A stretch of DNA of 64,000 nt, from assembly GCA_020633195.1 (NCBI GenBank), contig JACKEC010000024.1, forward strand, positions 120,705-184,704, given 5' to 3'. Both the position numbers and the translations under genes were made by a program. Of the stretch, positions 1 to 8,760 are shown piece after piece (position 1 is the stretch's first letter; each line of letters begins with the position of its first letter). Source of the DNA: Sandaracinaceae bacterium (GTDB taxonomy: Bacteria > Myxococcota_A > Polyangia > Polyangiales > Sandaracinaceae). The notes beneath the pieces are model-generated. The model ran no database searches. It saw only the letters and a list, made by a program, of their open reading frames with translations, and was not told where the DNA came from.

Positions 1-2502
1 GTAGCCGCGGTCGAGGCCGCCGTAGACGAGGACGCGGTTCTCGGCCGGGTCGTAGGCGGCGACGTGGAACAAGCGAGAGGTCGGGCGCTCGGGGCCACCC
101 ACGGTGACGTCGGTGTAGGAGAGCTCCGGGTCGAAGTACTGCTGGTTCCACTCGATCCGGTACACGCGGTCGAACGTCGAGTCGCCGTTCTCGTCGAGAC
201 CTCCGAACAGGAGGTAGGCCCGCGTCTGCTGGGACGCGTCGTCGAGGGCCGCCGTGATCGAGTGCCCGAGCATCGCCGGCGGGCGGTCGCCGGTCTGACG
301 CGCCTCGATCCACGTGCGGGTGAACCCGGGACCGTCGCACACGTCGTGGATGAACGCGGTGTCGGTGAGGCCGCCCGCGCCCGCGCCGCCCTGCATGAAC
401 GCGTAGCGCAGGTCCCCGGCGCCCGGCGCGCTGAGCGTCGTGACCGCCGACCAGACCGTGCCCGGGCGGTTCGTCGAGTAGCTCGTGAAGAAGGTGCAGT
501 CGCGCGGCGGCCCGCCGCTGACGGTGCAGCGCCCCATCCACTGCTCGTCCGAGATGGCGCCGCTCCCGATCAGGCGACCGCCGAAGAGGCCTGCCACGTT
601 GGCGCGATCGACGCCGCCCTCCGGGCCGCCGCACACCCCGCGCATCATCACGTGCCCGACGCGGCCGTCCGGGATCGACTCGCCGATCGCGACGGAGATG
701 GCCTCCCAGCGCGTGCTCTCGCGGTTGAGCAACCACGTCGACCGGCTCAGCATCGACTCGTCGGGGCTCCCGCCGAGGAACCAGGCCATGTTCTGGCCGT
801 CCTGCCAGGAGTTGTCCGCGACGGCGCCCCAGCGGGCGCCGGGCGTGTCGCCCGTGGTGGCGAGCGCTTCGAAGTGGTGGTCGCGGAAGGTGTAGATCCC
901 GTCGATGCCCTCGTCGTTCTCGACCGAGGTTTTCCCGTTCGACAGGAGCAGGCCGCGCGTGTCGACCATCCCCTGACCCTGCATGAGCGGCGGCGGGAGG
1001 TCGACGCCCTCGGCGCTGACGGGCAGGAACCGGTCGGTGCCGCGGGGCAGCTCGTAGAAGTGGAGCCCGCCTCGGCTGAAGTCCCTGAAGAACACGATCC
1101 GCGACGCCGAGAACGGGTCCGCGGGGACGCCGAGCACGAGCGGCGCGCCCGGGAGGCCCGAGGCCGGCGTGGCGCTCGCCGTCATCGCGGCGAGGTCGAT
1201 GTCGATGAAGTCGGAGTTGATCACGACGTCGCCCTCGCGCAGGAGCTCCTGCGCGCCGCCGTAGATGCGGACGGAGTCGCCGTCGACGATGGCCTCGCCG
1301 CCGAAGACCGCGTGGGGGAGGGTGAGCCCGTCGACCCGCGTGAAGCCGTCGGCGGGGGCGTCGTCGAGGTCCCACACCCAGACCTCGTCGAGCGCGACCG
1401 GGGGATCGGCGACCACGGCGCCGCCCGCCATGAAGAGGCGGTGCGTCGGCGAGTGGTAGAAGAGGACCGGGACGAGCCGCGCGGGGGGCAGCGGCGCGGC
1501 CACGCGCTCCCAGCGGTCGGCGGCCTCGACGTGCAGGAGGTACCCGTCGTCGATGGCCTCGTCGCTCGCGTCCTGCCCGCTGTAGAAGAAGATGACCTCT
1601 TCGCCGTCCGGGTTGGTGAAGCGCAGGCGCGCCTCGGCGCTGCGCGGCGAGGGCGCGTCGCCGGTGGCGAAGATCTCGGCCCAGCGCTCGGTCCCCTGAC
1701 TGCCGCTCATGTCGAAGACGAAGAGCTCGTTGGAGGGGCCGCCGCGCGTGCGGCCGCCGAAGAACAGGAGGCGGTCGCGCGCGGGGTCCGCGATCACCGA
1801 GCCCGCGGCGGTGGGTTCGGGGCCGGACGCCGCGACGCGCACCCAGCGGCCGTCGTCGCTCGTGCTGGCCGGGAGCTGGTGCTCCCACATCCCGTACGGC
1901 GTGCCCTCCTCGCTGAGGGCGTGGAAGAGGAGGCGCTGCCGGCGCGCGTCGAAGATGCCGAGGCCCCCGTTCGCGTGGGGGCCGCGGGGCGGGAAGAGCA
2001 TCCGCCAGCGGGTCTCGTCGTCGTCGACCACGGTGGCCGGGCCCGCGGTGATCATGGACGTCAGCGTGCCGTCGGAGAACGTGACCTCGACGCCGAACTC
2101 CTCGGTCGCGCTCGCGCCCACGGCCGCGAGGTCCAGCGTGCGCGCGGTCTGCCCGGGCAGCGCCGTGCCGTTTCGGGTCCACTGGATCGAGACGGTGACC
2201 GAGTCGCCGTTGGGGTCGGTGTAGGGGCCGACGACGGCGGTGAGCACCTGGTCGGGCACGGGCTGGAAGTCGCTGAGGCCGACGCCCGAGCCGATCGGGG
2301 GCAGCGGGTCGGTGGTGCCGCCGTCGGGGCTCGCGCCGTCCGGGAGCGCCCCGTCCCGCGCGCCTCCGTCGAGGTCGCCGCCGTCGAAGTCACCCGCGTC
2401 GATGGGGGGCGCGCTGCCGTCGAGGTACTTGCTGCCCGGCCCGACGATGAGGCTGCAGGCGGAGCTGGCGAGCGCGAGCGCGATGAGCGTGAAGCGACGC
2501 AT
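1..2502 (-). CDS. Kelch-like repeat lipoprotein, 3' end outside window
   Basis: The frame is open from the ATG at 2502 to the window edge, giving 834 residues; the C-terminus is missing. It starts MRRFTLIALALASSACSLIV, a lipoprotein signal peptide with lipobox SSAC. An Asp/Gly/Ala-rich linker and an Ig-like segment (about residues 55-140) follow. The rest has recurrent Kelch-like blades such as LLFFGGRTRGG, MAGGAVVADPP, LFGGLDENGD and VYGGLDRG, with paired Trp residues, so a beta-propeller is likely. The product is probably a surface or periplasmic lipoprotein; its ligand is unknown. Its ATG overlaps the stop of the upstream TPR gene (TGATG), so the two are probably translationally coupled. 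The CSLIV motif after the lipobox recurs in the FG-GAP lipoprotein at 24157-26001, which has the same gene arrangement. Confidence 0.85.
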   Translation of the reverse strand, partial: MRRFTLIALALASSACSLIVGPGSKYLDGSAPPIDAGDFDGGDLDGGARDGALPDGASPDGGTTDPLPPIGSGVGLSDFQPVPDQVLTAVVGPYTDPNGDSVTVSIQWTRNGTALPGQTARTLDLAAVGASATEEFGVEVTFSDGTLTSMITAGPATVVDDDETRWRMLFPPRGPHANGGLGIFDARRQRLLFHALSEEGTPYGMWEHQLPASTSDDGRWVRVAASGPEPTAAGSVIADPARDRLLFFGGRTRGGPSNELFVFDMSGSQGTERWAEIFATGDAPSPRSAEARLRFTNPDGEEVIFFYSGQDASDEAIDDGYLLHVEAADRWERVAAPLPPARLVPVLFYHSPTHRLFMAGGAVVADPPVALDEVWVWDLDDAPADGFTRVDGLTLPHAVFGGEAIVDGDSVRIYGGAQELLREGDVVINSDFIDIDLAAMTASATPASGLPGAPLVLGVPADPFSASRIVFFRDFSRGGLHFYELPRGTDRFLPVSAEGVDLPPPLMQGQGMVDTRGLLLSNGKTSVENDEGIDGIYTFRDHHFEALATTGDTPGARWGAVADNSWQDGQNMAWFLGGSPDESMLSRSTWLLNRESTRWEAISVAIGESIPDGRVGHVMMRGVCGGPEGGVDRANVAGLFGGRLIGSGAISDEQWMGRCTVSGGPPRDCTFFTSYSTNRPGTVWSAVTTLSAPGAGDLRYAFMQGGAGAGGLTDTAFIHDVCDGPGFTRTWIEARQTGDRPPAMLGHSITAALDDASQQTRAYLLFGGLDENGDSTFDRVYRIEWNQQYFDPELSYTDVTVGGPERPTSRLFHVAAYDPAENRVLVYGGLDRGY

Positions 2503-3248
2503 CAGAAGCTCCCCGCGAGGCCGTTGCCGGTGAAGCGCACGGACGCTTGCTCGGAGCCCGAGCCGCCGCTGGTCACGCCGAGGACGACGAGGACGATGCC
2601 CACCCCGCCGGCCACCGCGGCGGTGATCCAGCTGATGTCGGCGGCGAGGGCGAGGCTGTCCATGCCGGAGACGGCGTCGGGGGTGCAGTTGCCGGCCACG
2701 AAGCAGCCGTCGCGGACCGAGCTCTCCTCGGACATGGCCAGCCCGCCGAAGACCGCGGTCAGGACGAGGCCCACGCCCGCGACGCCGAGCGCCACGGCGC
2801 CGCCGATGATCAGGCCGGAGCCGTCGTCGCCGCGGCTGGGCGTCCCGCCGCCGCCGTCGATGGGCTCGGGGCCGGTGTCGGGCGTCGCCGAGCCGCTCTC
2901 GGCGCGGCGCCGGAGGTTCTCGATCCGCCGCCGCAGGACGGGGCCGTCCTCGAGCTCGGCGCCCATCTCGTTCGCGTAGCGCTCGAAGGCGTCGGCGGCC
3001 TCTCCGTAGCGCCCGAGGCGCTCGTAGGTCGTGCCGAGGTTGAAGAGCATCAACGTGCGGGGGCTGAGCTGGTAGGCCTCCTGGAACTCCTGCAGGGCGC
3101 GCTCGTACGCGCCCTCGGCGAAGTAGGAGCGACCCGACTCGAAGTGGATGCGAGCGCGCTCGTCGTCGGGGGTCGTCTGCGCCTGCGCCGCGGCAGCGGC
3201 GAGGGTGACGAGACCGATCGCGAGCAAGGAAGCGGAGATCCATCGCAT
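2502..3248 (-). CDS. Exported TPR protein with C-terminal membrane segments
   Basis: This 248-residue protein starts with a signal peptide (MRWISASLLAIGLVTLAAAA, cleaved near AQAQ). TPR-type helices follow at about residues 30-105 (FAEGAYERALQEFQEAYQ, LFNLGTTYERLGRYGEA). After a Gly/Pro/Asp-rich linker come two hydrophobic segments flanking a loop with two cysteines (DGCFVAGNC). It ends in Phe. It is the first gene of a two-gene minus-strand unit, with its stop overlapping the ATG of the lipoprotein gene downstream. A protein of exactly the same length and domain order lies at 26001-26747. I recognise no named family beyond TPR; a role in envelope assembly or anchoring the lipoprotein is a guess. 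Confidence 0.85.
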   Translation of the reverse strand: MRWISASLLAIGLVTLAAAAAQAQTTPDDERARIHFESGRSYFAEGAYERALQEFQEAYQLSPRTLMLFNLGTTYERLGRYGEAADAFERYANEMGAELEDGPVLRRRIENLRRRAESGSATPDTGPEPIDGGGGTPSRGDDGSGLIIGGAVALGVAGVGLVLTAVFGGLAMSEESSVRDGCFVAGNCTPDAVSGMDSLALAADISWITAAVAGGVGIVLVVLGVTSGGSGSEQASVRFTGNGLAGSF

Positions 3249-3365
3249 GGACGCGAGGGTACGACACCGTACGAGGAGGTCCAGCCGCCAAACCCCGACG
3301 TGGGGCGGTCGGGGGGGGAAGGGGAGGTAGCCCTCGGCGACCCCGATGGGGCACTCTCGGCCGCG

Positions 3366-4940
3366 ATGCTCGCGACGCTCTTCCGACGAAAAGACCTCGA
3401 CCGAGTCATCCGCGAGGCGGGCGATCCCAACCGCGCGGATGGGCACGCCATCGACTCCGGCGGGCTCAAGCGACACCTCGGCGCCTATCACCTGGTGGCG
3501 CTCGGCGTCGGCGCGATCATCGGGGCCGGCATCTTCTCGCTCACGGGCACCGCCGCGGCGGAGTACGCCGGTCCCGGGATCGTCTACAGCTTCGTCCTCG
3601 CGGGGACGCTCTGCGCGTTCGCGGGGTTCTGCTACGCCGAGCTCGCGTCGATGATCCCCGTCGCGGGGTCGGCCTACGCCTACTCGTACACGACGATGGG
3701 CGAGATCATCGCGTGGATCATCGGCTGGGATCTGATCCTCGAGTACACGTTCGGCGCGGTCACCGTCTCGATCGCGTGGTCGGGCTACCTCTACTCGCTG
3801 CTCCACAACAGCCTCGGGATCGATCTCCCGGTCGAGCTGCTGCGCCTCACGAAGGGGCCGTTCGAGACGGTCGAGCTCCCCAACGGCGCGACCGCGCCGG
3901 GGATCGTGAACCTCCCCGCGGTGCTCATCGGGCTCGTCCTCGCGGCGGTCCTCTACCGAGGCATCCGCGAGAGCGCGTGGGTCAACAACCTGATCGTGGT
4001 GGTCAAGGTCTCCATCGTGCTGGCGTTCATCGCGCTCGGGATCGGCGTCATCCAGATGGACAACCTCATCGCGGACCCGACCGTCACCGGGCCCGCGGCG
4101 CTGGTCCCGCCGGCGCGCCTCGTCGAGGGCGTCTCCCACTACGGGTGGGGCCTCGGCGGCGTGCTCACCGGCGCCGGCGTGGTCTTCTTCGCGTACATCG
4201 GCTTCGACGCGGTGAGCACCACCGCGCAGGAGACGAAGAACCCCGCGAAGGACCTGCCGATCGGGATCCTCGGATCGCTCGTCGTCTGCACCATCCTCTA
4301 CGTGCTCGTCGCGGTCGTCCTCAGCGGCGTCGTGCCCTACCGCGAGCTCGGCGTCTCGGATCCGATCGCGGTCGGCATCGATCGCATCGTGGAGCTCCGG
4401 CAGTGGCCGGCGACCGCGCGCAGCGCGTTCACGTTCTCGGTGAAGCTCGGGGCCCTCGCCGGCCTGACGAGCGTGATCCTGGTCCTCCTCATGGCGCAGG
4501 CGCGCGTCTTCTACGCGATGAGCCGCGACGGCCTCCTGCCGTGGTTCAAGGACACGCACCCGAAGTTCCACACCCCCCACCGCGCGACCATCGTCACGGG
4601 GGTCTTCGTCGCGACCTGCGCGTCGGTGATGCCGATCTCGCTCGTCGGCGAGCTGGTCTCCATCGGCACGCTGCTCGCGTTCGTGCTGGTCTGCCTCGGC
4701 GTCCCGATCCTCCGGTACACCAACCCCGACACCCCGCGGCCGTTCCGCGTGAAGGCGCCCTGGGTGGTCGGCGGCCTCGGCGCGGCGACGTGCCTGCTCC
4801 TGATGATCGGCCTGCCCTGGGACACCTGGCTGCGCATGATCATCTGGCTGATCATCGGCTTCGTCATCTACTTCGGTTACGGCCGGACACACAGCGCCCT
4901 CGCGCGCGAGGCCGCGCAGAAGAAGACCGACGGGGGATGA
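3366..4940 (+). CDS. APC-family amino acid permease
   Basis: This 524-residue polytopic membrane protein belongs to the amino acid-polyamine-organocation superfamily, cationic amino acid transporter type. The first helix carries the family signature GVGAIIGAGIFSLTG, and helix 6 carries the FFAYIGFDAVSTTAQETKNP segment. About 12 or more hydrophobic helices span the protein, and PRPFRVKAPW lies near the end as in bacterial CAT-like permeases. It probably imports amino acids by proton symport or exchange; the substrate cannot be read from sequence. The chosen ATG lies 117 bases from the divergent TPR gene, so 3249-3365 should hold both promoters. Its stop overlaps the start of the kinase gene by four bases (ATGA), implying co-expression. 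Confidence 0.93.
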   Translation: MLATLFRRKDLDRVIREAGDPNRADGHAIDSGGLKRHLGAYHLVALGVGAIIGAGIFSLTGTAAAEYAGPGIVYSFVLAGTLCAFAGFCYAELASMIPVAGSAYAYSYTTMGEIIAWIIGWDLILEYTFGAVTVSIAWSGYLYSLLHNSLGIDLPVELLRLTKGPFETVELPNGATAPGIVNLPAVLIGLVLAAVLYRGIRESAWVNNLIVVVKVSIVLAFIALGIGVIQMDNLIADPTVTGPAALVPPARLVEGVSHYGWGLGGVLTGAGVVFFAYIGFDAVSTTAQETKNPAKDLPIGILGSLVVCTILYVLVAVVLSGVVPYRELGVSDPIAVGIDRIVELRQWPATARSAFTFSVKLGALAGLTSVILVLLMAQARVFYAMSRDGLLPWFKDTHPKFHTPHRATIVTGVFVATCASVMPISLVGELVSIGTLLAFVLVCLGVPILRYTNPDTPRPFRVKAPWVVGGLGAATCLLLMIGLPWDTWLRMIIWLIIGFVIYFGYGRTHSALAREAAQKKTDGG

Positions 4941-7201
4941 AGGCCGGCCACGTCCTCGCCGAGCGCTATCGGCTCGTCGAGCGCCTCGGCGAGGGCGGGA
5001 TGGGCGAGATCTGGCGCGCCGAGCAGGTCGCGCTCGGCCGCGACGTGGCGGTCAAGATGGTCCGCGCGGACTACCGCGGCGCCTCGACGGAGGCGACGGA
5101 GCGCTTCCGCCGCGAGGCCGCGCTCATCGCGAAGGTCGATCACCGCAACGTCGTGGACGTCGTCGACTACGGCACCGAGCCCGACGGCACGCAGTACCTC
5201 GTGATGCCGCTGCTCCCCGGCGAGACGCTCCTCGAGCGCACGAGCCGCCCCGAGCCGCCGACGCTCGGCGAGCTCCTCACCTGGATCCGGGGCGTGCTCG
5301 GCGGGCTCGCCGCGATCCACGGCCGGGGCATCGTGCACCGCGACCTCAAGCCGGCGAACGTCTTCCTCGCGCGCGACGACGACGGGGTGATCCCCAAGCT
5401 GATCGACTTCGGCATCTCGCGCCCGGCCGAGGGGGGCGGGGCCTCGCTGACGGAGCCCGGAGGCGGGATGGGCACGCCGCAGTACATGGCGCCGGAGCAG
5501 TTCGAGTCTGCAAAGAACGTGGACGCGCGCGCGGACGTCTGGGGCGTGGGCGCGATGCTCTACGAGGCGCTGACGGGGCGTCGCCCCTACGAGGGCGAGA
5601 GCGCGTTCGCGATCTACAAGGCCGTGCTCCAGGGCCCGCCGACGCCGCTGGCCCAGCTCCGCGAGGACCTCGCGCCGGGCCTCGTCGCGTTCGTGCAGCG
5701 CGCGCTCGAGCGCGACCCGAACGAGCGCTACCCGGACGCCGCGTCGATGCGCGAGGCGCTCGACGCGCTCCTCGCGTCGAAGGCGGTCCCGGAGGCCACG
5801 CTGGCTCGCTCCGTGGTCGCGGGCGCGCGGGTCCCGCGGACGGCCGCGATGGACGACCGCGACGAACGCCCGGTCTCGGGCGACGCGCCCACCGAGCCGG
5901 CCGAGGGGCTCACGCCCACGCCGCCGTCCCCCGTCGCCGCGCGGACGGTGCCGCTCGCCGCGCCCGCCTCGACGTCGCCGCGACCCGCCGCGTTCCTGTG
6001 GCTCGGCGCCGCCGTCGCCGTCGTCGTGGCGGGCGCGCTGATCTACGACGTCCTCGACCGCGAGCCGGACGTCGCGCCGCCGGCGCCACCGACCGAGAGC
6101 TCCGCGCCGCCCGAGGCCGATCTCGAGCCGATCGTCGCGCCGCCTCCCGAGACCGAGGGCGACGCGATCCCCGACCCCGCGGCCGACGTGGTCGTCTCCG
6201 CGCCGCGCGAGCTGAGCAGCCTCGCGCTGGCCTGGGCGGAGCTCGGCGCCGAGGCGCGGGCGCGTGACCTGCGCTTCGCGGAGCGCGCCGGGCAGTGGGT
6301 CCTCGTCGCGCCGGCCGACCTCGCGCCCGAGACCTTCGCCGCGCTCGGCGGCTTCGCCACGCCCTACGAGGACGGCGGCGAGGAGCTGCGCCCGCGGCTG
6401 ATGCGCTCGACGGTCCGGCTGAGCGTGCACACCCAGCCGTCGCTCGACGCGCCCGACGCTAAGATCCTGCCTCACCACGCGGTGGTGATCGCGCTCGAGC
6501 CCGACGCCCCGGACGACGACGACGAGGACGACGAGGCGCTCCGGCGCGTGGTCGTCGCGGCGGGCGCGAGCGGCTGGGTCCTCGCGCGCTTCCTCGAGCC
6601 GGTCGAGGGCTGCCTCCCGCGCACCGAGTCGCTGGTCGCGACGGTCGGGGCCAACGCGCGGGACATCGTCGAGCGCGCCACGCGGATCCGCACGTGGGCG
6701 CGCATCGACGGCGCGCGACAGGACGTCCTCGTGCTCGCGGGCTCGGACCTCGAGCGGCACGCGGGCCACGTCCGCGTCTTCAGCGTCGATCGCGGCTGCG
6801 CGATCCACGAGCTCGGCGCGCACGACCTCGGGGGCGTGATCGACGAGGTCTTCCTCACCGAGACGATCCCCGATGGCGGGCAGACGCTCCTCGTCACGAG
6901 CACGGCGCCGCCCGACACGCGGGGATCGGACGGCGTGCTGCTGTGGGAGGCCCGCCCGATCGCGGGCGGCGCGCCGCTGTGGAGCGAGCGCCTCGCCACG
7001 GGGCCGGGCCTGCCCGCGTCGCGGCGCGCGAGCGTGGTGGGGACCCGCGACAGGATCGCGAGGAGCCGCCGGGCGCCTTTCGTCCTGAGCTTCCGCCGCC
7101 CCGGCGAGGGCCGGGCGTGGCTCGTGTTTCGGGGGGGCGAGATCGTCGCGGAGGCGGCCGAGCCGGCCTCGGATCCCGCCTCCGATCCCGCAGAACCGTG
7201 A
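4937..7201 (+). CDS. Membrane Ser/Thr protein kinase with SH3-like sensor domain
   Basis: This 754-residue protein has an N-terminal PknB-type kinase domain (about 10-285). It shows the glycine loop LGEGGMGEIW, Lys40 in VAVK, catalytic HRDLKPAN (Asp136), DFG at Asp157 and GTPQYMAPE, so it should be active. A Pro/Ala-rich juxtamembrane region precedes one transmembrane helix (about 353-373). The extracytoplasmic part is acidic, with a run of Asp/Glu around 520, and contains an SH3b-like stretch (STVRLSVHTQPS to SGWVLARFLEP). This suggests a transmembrane receptor kinase. The ATGA overlap with the permease gene suggests the kinase senses or controls something linked to amino acid uptake; that link is inference. 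Confidence 0.92.
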   Translation: MKAGHVLAERYRLVERLGEGGMGEIWRAEQVALGRDVAVKMVRADYRGASTEATERFRREAALIAKVDHRNVVDVVDYGTEPDGTQYLVMPLLPGETLLERTSRPEPPTLGELLTWIRGVLGGLAAIHGRGIVHRDLKPANVFLARDDDGVIPKLIDFGISRPAEGGGASLTEPGGGMGTPQYMAPEQFESAKNVDARADVWGVGAMLYEALTGRRPYEGESAFAIYKAVLQGPPTPLAQLREDLAPGLVAFVQRALERDPNERYPDAASMREALDALLASKAVPEATLARSVVAGARVPRTAAMDDRDERPVSGDAPTEPAEGLTPTPPSPVAARTVPLAAPASTSPRPAAFLWLGAAVAVVVAGALIYDVLDREPDVAPPAPPTESSAPPEADLEPIVAPPPETEGDAIPDPAADVVVSAPRELSSLALAWAELGAEARARDLRFAERAGQWVLVAPADLAPETFAALGGFATPYEDGGEELRPRLMRSTVRLSVHTQPSLDAPDAKILPHHAVVIALEPDAPDDDDEDDEALRRVVVAAGASGWVLARFLEPVEGCLPRTESLVATVGANARDIVERATRIRTWARIDGARQDVLVLAGSDLERHAGHVRVFSVDRGCAIHELGAHDLGGVIDEVFLTETIPDGGQTLLVTSTAPPDTRGSDGVLLWEARPIAGGAPLWSERLATGPGLPASRRASVVGTRDRIARSRRAPFVLSFRRPGEGRAWLVFRGGEIVAEAAEPASDPASDPAEP

Positions 7202-7265
7202 GAAGCGGCACGCGCCGGACGCCGCCGGCGTGGACGGCGGGAGGCCGGCCCTGTACTCCCGCGCC

Positions 7266-8717
7266 ATGTGCGGCTTCGTCGGTCTGGTCAGCCAAGGGGA
7301 GGTCGCTCCCGAGATCTACGTCGCGCTGCAGGCGCTGCAGCATCGCGGTCAGGACTCGGCCGGGATCGCGACGATGAACCCCGAGGGCACGCGCTTCACC
7401 GCGCGGCGCGGGCTCGGCACGGTGCCGCGCGCGCTCTCCGACGAGGACATCGCGACGCTCCGCGGGCCGCTCGGGATCGGGCACGTCCGCTACCCCACGA
7501 TCGGCGACGGGGTGCTCGAGGACGCGCAGCCGTTCTTCTATCGGCAGCCCGGCGTGCTGATGGCGCACAACGGGGGGCTGACCAACTACGACGCGCTGCG
7601 CGCGTCCCTCGCCGAGCGCTCGATCCACCTGCTCTCGAGCTGCGACGTGGAGCCCGCGCTCTGCGAGCTCAGCGACGCGTTGATGCGACGCCAACGGTCC
7701 GGGCACGGGATCGAGGACGCGCTCGTCGCGATCCGCGAGATGCGCGCCGCCATCCGCGGGAGCTACTCGATCGTCGCCGCGCTCCGCCTCGACGGCGAGC
7801 CGACCCTCGTCGTGGTCCGCGACCCTCACGGGATCCGCCCGGCGGTGATCGGCCGGCGCGCGGACGGGAGCTACCTCGCGGCGAGCGAGTCGGTCGCGCT
7901 CGACGCGCTCGGGTTCGAGCGGATGGCCGAGCCCGGCCCCGACGAGGCGGTGTTCCTGCGCGCGGGGAAGCCGCCGATCCGCCACGGCCTCGCCGCCGAG
8001 GGCCCGCGGCCGTGCATCTTCGAGCACATCTACTTCGCGCGCCCGGACTCGGTGATGAACGGGCGCGGCGTCTACGAGGTGCGCTTCGCGCTCGGCCGCC
8101 AGCTCGCGACGCGCGTGCGGGAGAAGCGCCTCGCGCTCGACGTCGTGATCCCCGTCCCCGACACCGCCCGGCCCGCGGCCACGGCGCTCGCGGAGTCGCT
8201 CGCGCTGCCGCTCCGCGAGGGCCTGATCAAGAACCGCTACAGCGGGCGGACGTTCATCATGCCCAGCGACCTCGCGCGCAAGGCGGCGCTCCGGCTGAAG
8301 CTCAACCCGCTGCCGCGCGAGATCGAGGGGCGCTCGATCCTGCTCGTCGACGACTCGATCGTCCGGGGCACGACGCTGCAGCGCGTGATCTCGATGCTGC
8401 GCGAGACCGGCGCGGCCGCGATCCACCTCGCGATCCACTCGCCGCCCGTCAAGCACCCTTGCTACTACGGCATCGACATGTCCACCGAGGAGGAGCTCTT
8501 CGCCCGCCGGTTCACGGGCTCCCTCGGGGACGTCGAGCGCGACGCCGCGGCGGCGCTCGGCGCCGACTCGCTGACGTACCTGTCGGTCGAGGCGATGGAC
8601 CAGGCCTTCGACGGCCCGCGCTGCGCCGCCTGCTTCGACGGCGACTACCCCGAGCCGCTCGACGCCACCGACCGCGACCTCATCGCCAGCGAGCGGCGGA
8701 GCTCCCCCGGGCGGTGA
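7266..8717 (+). CDS. purF: Amidophosphoribosyltransferase (purine biosynthesis)
   Basis: This 483-residue enzyme catalyses the first committed step of de novo purine synthesis: PRPP and glutamine give 5-phosphoribosylamine. It begins MCGFVGLVSQ, so Met removal exposes the nucleophile Cys2 directly, with no longer propeptide visible. The N-terminal class II glutaminase domain includes LQHRGQDSAG. The phosphoribosyltransferase domain has the PRPP loop ILLVDDSIVRGTT (about 357-369). Cysteines at 250, 399, 453 and 456 (the last two as CAAC) match the four ligands of the 4Fe-4S cluster in Bacillus-type PurF. It stands alone among unrelated genes. A 9-bp hairpin follows the stop. Confidence 0.97.
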   Translation: MCGFVGLVSQGEVAPEIYVALQALQHRGQDSAGIATMNPEGTRFTARRGLGTVPRALSDEDIATLRGPLGIGHVRYPTIGDGVLEDAQPFFYRQPGVLMAHNGGLTNYDALRASLAERSIHLLSSCDVEPALCELSDALMRRQRSGHGIEDALVAIREMRAAIRGSYSIVAALRLDGEPTLVVVRDPHGIRPAVIGRRADGSYLAASESVALDALGFERMAEPGPDEAVFLRAGKPPIRHGLAAEGPRPCIFEHIYFARPDSVMNGRGVYEVRFALGRQLATRVREKRLALDVVIPVPDTARPAATALAESLALPLREGLIKNRYSGRTFIMPSDLARKAALRLKLNPLPREIEGRSILLVDDSIVRGTTLQRVISMLRETGAAAIHLAIHSPPVKHPCYYGIDMSTEEELFARRFTGSLGDVERDAAAALGADSLTYLSVEAMDQAFDGPRCAACFDGDYPEPLDATDRDLIASERRSSPGR

Positions 8718-8729
8718 CCGGCGAGTTGG

Positions 8730-8750
8730 CACCGGGACCCCGTCCCGGTG
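8730..8750. terminator. Bidirectional hairpin between purF and PRMT-like gene
   Basis: A perfect 9-bp inverted repeat (CACCGGGAC, loop CCC, GTCCCGGTG) fills most of the 43-base gap between the convergent purF and methyltransferase genes. There is no T-tract. It is placed where a shared transcription stop is expected. Confidence 0.6.
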
Positions 8751-8760
8751 GCTACATCGG

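Noticed and set aside
64..2979. A 971-residue open frame on the plus strand over the Kelch lipoprotein gene, and many similar long antisense frames across the window.
   Set aside because: High GC removes stop codons from all frames. The translations are Arg/Ala/Gly/Pro-rich without domain motifs, and the opposite strand carries clear signal peptides and known domains.
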